Positions 56,894 to 64,000 of a stretch of DNA of 64,000 nucleotides are shown here, piece by piece; the first letter of the stretch is position 1; every line of letters begins with the position of its first letter. Under the pieces are notes generated by a model that saw nothing but the letters and a program-made list of their open reading frames with translations, was not told where the DNA came from and made no database searches. The translations under genes and the position numbers were made by a program. The DNA comes from Platerodrilus igneus (Eukaryota > Arthropoda > Insecta > Coleoptera > Lycidae). The DNA lies in assembly GCA_036346225.1 (NCBI GenBank), contig JARFIW010001185.1, positions 248,001 to 312,000 of the forward strand. The letters are read 5' to 3'.

Positions 56894-59130
56894 CTCATAT
56901 TTAGACCAGGGTAGAAAATTAAATAATCACATCAAATAATTTTAATCACCGTGTATAAGGAATTTTATTAAATAATACGCTTTATTAAAACCATGAAGCA
57001 TAAATAAATTTGGTCGTTTCAGTAAAATAAGAAATTTAAATCATGTACAAGACGCTTTATATCAAAAGAAACAGTATTAAAAAGCTCTGCGTGTAATTTA
57101 TTTATTCCTAATAAAAAAACAAAGAGAAATTACGTGCAAAATTTATCTTAATTAACTCTATTTCAAGTAACCGGTATTGAACAAAACGTACAGATAATAA
57201 CTAATATTTAGTTAGGATTCACTAAGAATTAAAGGGTATTATTTTAATTGAAGTTAATTGAATCGTTAGTAACAGATAATATCTATAGAAACTGGTAAAA
57301 ACCCAATAAAATGCAAATCCTAGAAGTGTTGGTTAGAAGTAGGATGTTTGAACACACCTGCGTATTTTAAAAGGCAATTTCAGTTTAATTTGTTTAGATA
57401 AACATGTCGATTCTAAGGATATTGGAAACGGTCAGATGCTTTAGCACGAAATACAAAACAGGGTTTATTTAAAAAGCTCATTCGGCGAAAATTTTGCAGA
57501 TAATTAATGTTTACAAAGAATCTTGGAGAAACCGGGGCTTAATATTCACGGGAAGGTGCGATACGGGGTTATTTAACCCAGATAGTCCACATGGACTGGA
57601 ATAATCGATAATAAAGAATATCAATTTGCACCAATACGAACAGGTTAGAAAAGGAAAGAGAAAATGCGTCAAGCAAAGACACATATAGTAAAAGGCGTGA
57701 TTTAAGCAACGTCACGAGGGTCACAATTGGTTGAAAATAGGATGCAAATATCAGAGGTAGAAACAACAATTTCTGTACAAAATTAATTAGTTTTTCTCGG
57801 ACATGTTTGCGTGCCGTGTTGAAATTTCGGAGATTTAACTGGGGCGAGTGAAAAATTCGTAAAAACCGACGCGCGAGCGACGGAATGGGAACATAGCATG
57901 AGAAATTGCTAAGAATTGTCTGTTTTGAGGACAAAAGCGACGTGCCGGCTATCCGCTATATATACCGGTGGTAATATGAATTTCGCTCTCTGAGACTTTT
58001 GACTATTCGATGCGTTAAAAGCTCTCTTACATCCGCGACTTGATTCAAGATGTTAAACAGTGCATTTTAGTTCGATAAAATAATTTAAAGTTTGCTCGCA
58101 TATTTTGGTGATTCAAAATAGTTTGTTCTTTACGTGCTAAAATGAATGTACTTTAGTGCACTTAGATACAAGGTAATAAAATTTAGTATCACTGTACTAA
58201 TTAGTCAAAATTTACAACGACAAATGAATACCCATTAGTAGGCAGTTTTGGCGTATATTGGTGAAAGAAGTATGAATTTCTTTTCTATTTTGCGGGGGTG
58301 AATAATTAAATGGTTCATAAATGTGTCTGGATCCACAAACAAGGGTCAGATATACACAGATGAGTTCCGGAAAAGCCCAGAAACAACTTTAAATAAATGG
58401 TGATGGAGAAAATTTGAAAAGCGTTGAGAATCAGAAGCTGTAAATATAATCCAGTTGGAATGGTGTGATTAACAAAAGGGACGATGTACCTTGAAGCTAC
58501 GAGTGCAGTAACCTTCAGGTAATTTATACTATTTTGTTTGACATTTTGGTGTGTGTTGAATGACTTTATAATTGATTTACTTTAAATGGACATTAGTGAG
58601 ATTATACTAACCATAAAATTTTAATTTTAAGATGAAATTCGCTTGTTTAAGTAGAAAGGGGTATTTAGTATTGATGTTCGGGATTATGATGAAAATTTGG
58701 GTATGTCTTTGAGCTCAATTAGACGAACCTGGTTAATTAACGTAAAGGGGTGGTAGATGCTCCCTTTATACTCAGACTCCGGTCTGCATATATTGTTATA
58801 TTAATTAGTAGGCATCCAACAAGGACTATAATTCTGGATGCACATTAAAATGATAATAAAATTAATCTTGAAATTCTTTTTAAAAACTGAATTTTATGCT
58901 AAAACTTTAGTTGAAATTTTAATGTATTCTGAATATTGATGTAAATAGAGTTAACGTCGATGTTTGTGGTAGGAATGTGTTGTTTTTTTTTATAAATGAG
59001 GAGGTTTATAAAATTAGGTGAGCAGCCGAGGCGAAAAGAGGATCACAGCAGTTTATGACGCCCAATCGGGGGGACTAGAATTTTTTTTGTTGAAAGGACC
59101 CAGTTCCCGCATTCACAGGAGTATATCACA

Positions 59131-59133
<3 letters not shown>
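56894..59133 (+). repeat. 3' LTR (2240 bp)
   Basis: Nearly identical to 51578-53817 and ends TATATCACAGCA at 59133 against a TA tract. The 121-codon minus-strand frame at 57569-57934 is the twin of that in the 5' LTR. The boundary could be moved two bases left (TACTCAT). Confidence 0.88.

Positions 59134-59188
<55 letters not shown>
59134..59188. repeat. (TA)n microsatellite between the 3' LTR and the next LTR
   Basis: About 55 bp of TA with a few TATG interruptions. Its translation gives an Ile-Tyr/Val-Tyr tail, which is not a gene. Confidence 0.95.
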
Positions 59189-60120
59189 TGCTGTGATAAT
59201 AAGACTATTTAAGAGTAATAAGGTCACAAGGGAGGAATACTTCATGTAAACATCATAAAACCACGAAAAGCAAACGGTTAAATGATAAAATATACATAAT
59301 TAGTTCATTATGGAAAAGCAAATTCAATCACCCTGTATAAAATCAACAACAAGCTATAGTTAATTATTATGTGAAAGAAATTTAGTGAAAGTGATAAGTA
59401 ATAAAAAATGAAATATAATAGTAATTAAAAATTACAAGTGAAGTACATAGTAAAAGTGTGCGTTGAAATACGTGTGCAGGAAAGCCTCCCGTTGATATAA
59501 AACGAAAGTCTAGATTTAATTAATATAAACAAAATCTTTATCATTGATTTAGGGCTCTAACTACAGATACAATAAATGGAAAACTAAATCAGAACTAAAA
59601 AAGACTAAATTACGGCGTTAAAACTAAATTACTGGGTTAAAACTCTACAAAATGAATGGTATAATACCCGAAGTACAGAGCTAGTACTTCAAATCATTGG
59701 AAAAACGACTAATAACAATTCGAAGTACTGGGGAGCATGACAAGCTGCGGATTAACGACTCGAAACCACTGAACAATAATCGATTTGGGTCAGAAAGCTT
59801 TAGTGGAAAACTACAGGAGGAACATAGGATTAAAATTATCTTTTAATATATAGTATGTTACATTTATTATTTCAGCAGAGCTTAAAATTTGCATGTAACT
59901 CAAATATTTTGTGTAAAAAGTCAACAAAATTTTCGTTGGTACGTAGAAGTACGTTTTAAAAGAGGAATAGTTTTTTGAACGTTCAACGAAACATTCATAG
60001 TAAAATACATTTCTTTTTGCTGGCTTTAATTGATATGAAAAGGTGTAAAAAAGAGTTATAATCTTCTTAATGAAGAAATTGGATAAGAATATATATTTTA
60101 ATTCTGATTCAAAAGTTATG
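59189..60120 (+). mobile_element. 3'-truncated LTR, subfamily D, plus orientation
   Basis: It starts TGCTGTGATAATAAG directly after the TA tract and has AATCACCCTGTATAAAAT near 59325. It shares the TATAAAACGAAAG and CTTTTTGCTGGCTTT blocks with the 34.8-35.9 kb fragment. It is cut off near 60120, where Polinton sequence begins. Confidence 0.6.
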
Positions 60121-60130
60121 TAAATAGTAC

Positions 60131-60421
60131 ATGGTACGTCATAAACAAGTAGACAGTCGTTACCTTTGTCAAAGTTATACTGGTATACCTAAGCACTTAA
60201 TACGTGATAATGCTAATCTGTTAGTTTTTTTTAAACAAGATGATTTAAACTTAAAACACGTATATGACGATCACATCAATACAGACATGAAGTATGATAA
60301 ATTCCGCGAAATATGTGGTACTTGTTGGAAAGACAAATACGGTTTCTTAGTTGTAGACAAGGATAGTGATCCAGGTCAAGGAAGGTACCGAATAGGTTTT
60401 GATCACTTCATACATATTTAA
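60131..60421 (+). pseudogene. Polinton packaging ATPase, C-terminal part
   Basis: The open 96-codon segment includes IPKHLIRDNANLLVFFKQDD, NLKHVYDDHIN, GFLVVDKDSD and GRYRIGFDHF. This order matches my recollection of the C-terminal half of the FtsK/HerA-type (A32-like) genome-packaging ATPase of Polintons. The P-loop half is absent, apparently replaced by the LTR that ends near 60120. It cannot be functional. Confidence 0.6.
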
Positions 60422-60539
60422 ACCTTGAGAGACACAAGTATCGTTAGTATCTAGGAATTTTTTTATTACAATAAACTTTTTACGTAATGAAAAATAGGCG
60501 ATAAAACTTAAAAGAATTTTAATTAAGAAAAAAAACATT

Positions 60540-61487
60540 GTAAAAACAAACTACGCCAGTTAAAATATAGTGAAGTCGTCCAAGCGGAATCAATCTTACC
60601 CATACCATCGCGATTAGAAACTATTGCTAATAAACTGGAAGGGGAAAATGTGGAAAAGAAAAAAAAAATTAAAGAAAAACTGCCTCGTAACAGGGTAAAA
60701 AAATTGAACCTGAATTGCTAGAAAGGAACGTTGACTATATTGATTCGCCGGTTTTTGCTCAGCATATACCGAATATAAATGATGCCATAGATGAAGATGA
60801 TGATGATGATGATAATGAATACGAAACAGAAGTTAATCGAAATGCTCAAGAAGCCCAGGAATATATACAAAGCTTTGTCGATTCACCTGGTATGACACAT
60901 TATCTCGAACAGCTACATCTTCTACCAATATGTTTAAAGATGTTAAGAACGAATTTGATTATAAATGTGGTGTTAGGTTTAACCCTGATTCAAATGGTCT
61001 TATGATAGGCAATTCGAATTTCGCGTTGGATGATGAAAATGTACTAATAAGTGATTTGAAATATAAATGTACTCCTGGATTATACGAACTACTGTTTAAA
61101 AAATATCCTGTCGGGTACAGACCGAAAGATCTAAAGTCATACCTTGATATTGTAAATAGAACAAATGCTAATAAAAGATATTATTCTGAAACAGAACAAA
61201 TTCAGGGTAATACTTCATATAAGTACAAAAATATAATATCTACATTAAACATACTTCCCCAAACACCCCGTAGACCTAAAACATTGCCCTATAAAAAGCG
61301 TCTTGGAGACGGTATGACAATGGAAGTATCAAATAACGCTATAGATTATTTATATTGGAATGATCCCAATAAACTTGTTGATAGATTACGACTTTTAGTT
61401 TCATCTCAGACTGCTGGACACACAGGTCACGGCAACGAAATAAATTCGATCATTGAAGAATTGCGTAAGGCGAAAGTGATTAGATGA
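60540..61487 (+). pseudogene. Polinton-type unknown gene, frameshifted
   Basis: Three consecutive frames carry one protein. A basic start (KLRQLKYSEVVQAES) runs to about 60720. An acidic run of Asp residues (about 60795-60825) and AQEYIQSFVDSPG lie in 60715-60930. A long segment at 60930-61487 holds KCTPGLYELLFKKYPVGY, YKNIISTL, DYLYWNDPNKLVDRLRLL and HGNEINSIIEELR. The closing motif is one I associate with a conserved Polinton gene of unknown role. Two frameshifts separate the parts. Confidence 0.6.
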
Positions 61488-61499
61488 TATGACAATTGA

Positions 61500-61964
61500 C
61501 AAATTTGGAAGGCACTTACATAACCGTAAAATAGATATAAGTGAACAGAATATGAAAACAAAAGTGAAGGTTTTGAAACCTTGATTGAGTATAAGTTACA
61601 TATGCTACATTACACGGCAGTAGCAACGTTTTACTCTAGTACATTCCTCGACGGTGACAAGACATTCCTTATTTTCAACATTAAACATTATTATGAATTT
61701 CCTTATGAGGAAGCAGTCATTGAGAATATTAAAGGATACCCGCAAGACATTGAGATTCTTATAAACGATAAAAATTATGTAACTGCACAGTTACAAGGAT
61801 TTTTGCTTAGACGTATGGATGTAATCAGCTTTCGAGACAGCGGTGCTAGCATAAACAATACCACACTGTTTCTTGATTTTATATTAAAAGTTCCTTTCAA
61901 AGCAAGTGGAGCCCTCGACATCCAAACGTTGAAGTATTTATTAATTGTATTTAATAAAGCCTAA
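61500..61964 (+). pseudogene. Polinton-type unknown gene, second
   Basis: An open segment of 127 codons (61581-61964) is preceded by a related reading with a stop near 61583. It contains YYEFPYEEAVIENIKGYPQD, RRMDVISFRDSGASINNTTL and LDIQTLKYLLIVF. The position directly before the integrase fits a Polinton gene, possibly structural, but the family is not identified with certainty. Confidence 0.45.
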
Positions 61965-61989
61965 TTAGAAAAAAAAGTATTATAATAGT

Positions 61990-62890
61990 TGCTCAATCAA
62001 AAGTGAAAGAGGATATAGTAAACGAAATTCATAAACCAGCAAGAATAAATTTCAAGAGACGCAAAGTGATAGTAAAAGATTTAAATGACCTTCTTCAGAC
62101 GGATTTGATTGAAATGTTACTATATTCGCAAACAAACAAAGGATTTAAATAGTTATTGATTGTTTCTCCAAATACGTATGGGCTGTACCACTTAAAAGTA
62201 AAACGGGTATTGATGTTACTACTGCAATGAAAACAATTTTAAATAAATTTAAAAATCCGCTAAGAAACTTGCAGTCGGATTTTGGTAAAAAATATTATAA
62301 CAAACACTTTCAATCCTTAATGCAGACATATGACATAAACCATTATAGTGTTTTTTCTACAAAGAAAGCATGCATTGTGGAACGTGTAATTAAAACTTTA
62401 AAGGGAAAAATGTGGCGCATGTTAAACCTGAACGGTTCTTACAATTGGATAAAAAATTTAAGCGATATTGTGATACAATACAAAAATACAGTTCACAGTA
62501 CTATTGGAGTCAAACCTGTAAAAGTTGATAAATCCAATTAAAAAACTATTCTTAAATCATCATTTACCCGCATCAAACTTGCAACCAAAATACCAAAATA
62601 TTCAATTAAAGACAGTGTGAGATTTAGTAACCGCAAGGAAGCATTTACGAAAGGTTACACGCCAAACTGGTCAAATGAAATTTTTAAGATTAAAAAGGTA
62701 AACGTAACCAATCCGACAACATATATATTAGAAGATCAAGATGAGAAAGAAATCAAAGGTGCATTTTATGAAATGGAGTTGCAAAAGGTTAAGCATCCAG
62801 GAATTTACCTGGTAGAAAAAGTCCTAAGAAAGAGTAGAAATAAAGTATTTGTAAAATGGTTAGACTTCTTTAACGTACACAATAGCTGAA
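61990..62890 (+). pseudogene. Polinton retroviral-like integrase with chromodomain
   Basis: The catalytic triad can be seen: Asp in QTDLIEM (about 62098), Asp in LQSDFGKKYYN (about 62275) and Glu in IVERVIKTLKGKMW (about 62375). A stop follows KGFK near 62150, and another ends the catalytic part at 62541. The C-terminal part (62617-62889) has an SH3-like KGYTPNWSNEIFKI segment and a chromodomain-like HPGIYLVEKVL ... KVFVKWLDF segment, the standard ending of Polinton integrases. Stops and frame changes make it inactive. Confidence 0.78.
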
Positions 62891-62984
62891 TCGATAAAAA
62901 TAATGTTTGGTAGTAGTTGTTATCATAATAATAGTTAATAAGGCTAACATTGTAAAATTAAATTAAAATAAATAATACAGACAC

Positions 62985-63470
62985 AATCTTTCATTGTTTT
63001 TTATTATTATTAAACCATTCTCTTAATAACAAGGTATTTTGTTTTACACATTGCAGACTATTATTGCTGTGTCTATAACAATGGATCATACATAGTAAAC
63101 GATTGTTGATTTTTAACTCCGATAGCTTAGGACAACCTAGTGCAAGCATATCAGTTACAACGTTTTGCATTAGATAGGTTTCCATCCATTTCTTCTTTTC
63201 TAGACCCTTCACACTTACTTCTTCACCTGGTTTGATAATTTGCTTCAAATAAAGCGCTATACATGATGACACCATTCCAGCCTTTGAAGATTCATCCCAA
63301 GAAATACCATGAATATTCCTTGTCACTCAGTCGTTATGTTTTATATGATCTTGGCTCAAACAACTCGACTGCATTGGCAGTTTAAAAATTTGATGCCAAA
63401 CAACACCTTCCAACAAGTCCAAAACTGCAATTTCTTTGCACACAAACTCGTTTTTCTTGTATTTAAATCC
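62985..63470 (-). pseudogene. Polinton-associated minus-strand gene (copy 2)
   Basis: Convergent with the integrase. On the minus strand it reads from about 63470 (GFKYKKNEFVCKEIAVLD) through GVVWHQIFKLP to a TGA at about 63327 that stands where copy 1 has a Trp codon (HNDW). It then continues to the TAA near 62991 with NIHGISWDES, VKGLEKKKWME and ALGCPKLSELK. Only this nonsense codon separates the two parts. Function is unknown. The second copy at 8772-9255 is broken at a different place. Confidence 0.58.
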
Positions 63471-63599
63471 CTGAATATCAATTATGTACATATTTGTATA
63501 TGTAGGTATGTAAATATGCAGTAAACTTCGACTAATTAAATTAATATTAGGAGCACTCTCCTTATATAGCAGATTACCACCATATGCTTACTTTGCTAA

Positions 63600-64000
63600 C
63601 CTACTTTTCAACCTATCACAAGATGGAACACATTTTGAATTGAAACCGGCCTATGTGTATTTGCAGAGTGGTCGCACTTTGAATTCAAACCGGCCTTAGC
63701 ATATTTTGCATCTGACTTACTTTATAACTTCTCGCTAGAATTCAAAACAGCTCCACATTTTTTGCACGCACCTACATTTTTTCAATGTAACATACGTGTG
63801 GACACGTTTTGAATTCAAACCGGTCTATGTGTATTTGAAGCCTCTAAACACAAGTAAAAACATTAATCAGAATCCACTTTAATTAAATACAATTGACTTA
63901 GATGCAATATTTTGCATCTGACCTACTTTATAACTTCTCGCTAGAGATCGGAATTCAAAACAGCTCCACATTTTTTGCATGCACCTACATTTTTTCAACG
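63600..64000. repeat. Direct repeats at the Polinton end
   Basis: TTGAATTCAAACCGGCC-like modules at about 63635, 63680 and 63808. The longer unit GCATCTGACYTACTTTATAACTTCTCGCTAG ... CTCCACATTTTTTGCA...CACCTACATTTTTTCAA occurs at about 63708-63785 and again at 63918-64000. Counterparts lie at 9430-9620. Likely subterminal repeats of the element. Confidence 0.6.

Larger units (their letters stand above)
51578..59133 (+). mobile_element. Recent, defective Ty3/gypsy-like LTR retrotransposon
   Basis: Two 2240-bp LTRs (51578-53817, 56894-59133) flank 3.07 kb. The LTRs differ only at scattered single bases and tiny indels by eye, so insertion is recent. TA tracts lie on both sides. A tRNA-Lys-like PBS follows the 5' LTR and a purine tract GGGGGAAAA precedes the 3' LTR. 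The internal region retains gag, protease and a fragment of reverse transcriptase only; RNase H and integrase are absent. It must therefore have been moved by proteins made elsewhere (inference). Confidence 0.88.
60121..63890 (+). mobile_element. Decayed Polinton/Maverick element (partial)
   Basis: Four plus-strand gene remnants (packaging-ATPase-like tail, a Polinton-type unknown, another unknown, retroviral-type integrase with chromodomain) are followed by a convergent minus-strand gene and a repeat-bearing terminal region. DNA polymerase B, capsid and protease genes are not present in the window. Many frameshifts and stops are seen. The right limit may lie beyond the window. Confidence 0.75.

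Overview
The window looks like intergenic DNA of an insect nuclear genome: very AT-rich, with short intron-containing genes, Tc1, RTE, Polinton and Ty3/gypsy-type elements and many (TA)n microsatellites. The insect order cannot be told from the sequence. No rRNA gene, complete tRNA gene or CRISPR array was seen. Almost everything is repeat-derived; three small host genes stand out.

Host genes. Three two-exon genes (14.8, 27.2 and 46.1 kb, all +) encode a signal peptide followed by one ten-cysteine TIL (trypsin-inhibitor-like) domain. They are paralogues carried on segmental duplications. Their bait loops differ (P1 Leu, Leu, Phe), as expected of a diversifying cluster of secreted chymotrypsin/elastase-type inhibitors. 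Two short, phase-compatible candidate exons (3.40 and 12.27 kb, +) may belong to an unrecognised host gene.

Duplication architecture. A repeating block reads TIL unit, then non-coding spacer, then a dead Tc1 element, then a downstream flank. The Tc1 copies at 0.08-1.48, 23.9-25.7 and 29.4-30.9 kb share the same flanking DNA, so the Tc1 insertion preceded the duplications. One block also carries a clean 527-bp solo LTR that its paralogue lacks.

Transposons. The dominant feature is a set of about fourteen long (about 1.7-2.3 kb) LTRs or LTR fragments, nearly all bounded on one or both sides by (TA)n tracts (3.6-8.1, 16.6-22.5, 34.8-44.9 and 51.6-60.1 kb). Two of them flank a 3.07-kb defective Ty3/gypsy internal region (gag, protease, a scrap of reverse transcriptase). 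Several share a TATA box, a strong splice donor, a conserved leader block and a short ORF that in the best copies starts with a signal-peptide-like stretch. Several LTR 3' ends carry tandem modules that join an LTR terminus (CACAGCA-like) to a tRNA-Lys(CUU)-type primer-binding-site sequence. Other elements are an RTE-type non-LTR relic (46.5-49.6 kb), a decayed Polinton/Maverick (60.1-63.9 kb, with a second fragment at 8.8-9.7 kb), a transposase-like pseudogene (32.2-34.3 kb, -), a hairpin foldback element (51.3 kb) and a 228-bp TIR element (38.1 kb).

The most distinctive material is the LTR family: recurrent insertion into TA microsatellites, which produces head-to-head and tail-to-tail LTR strings, together with the LTR-end/PBS tandem modules.
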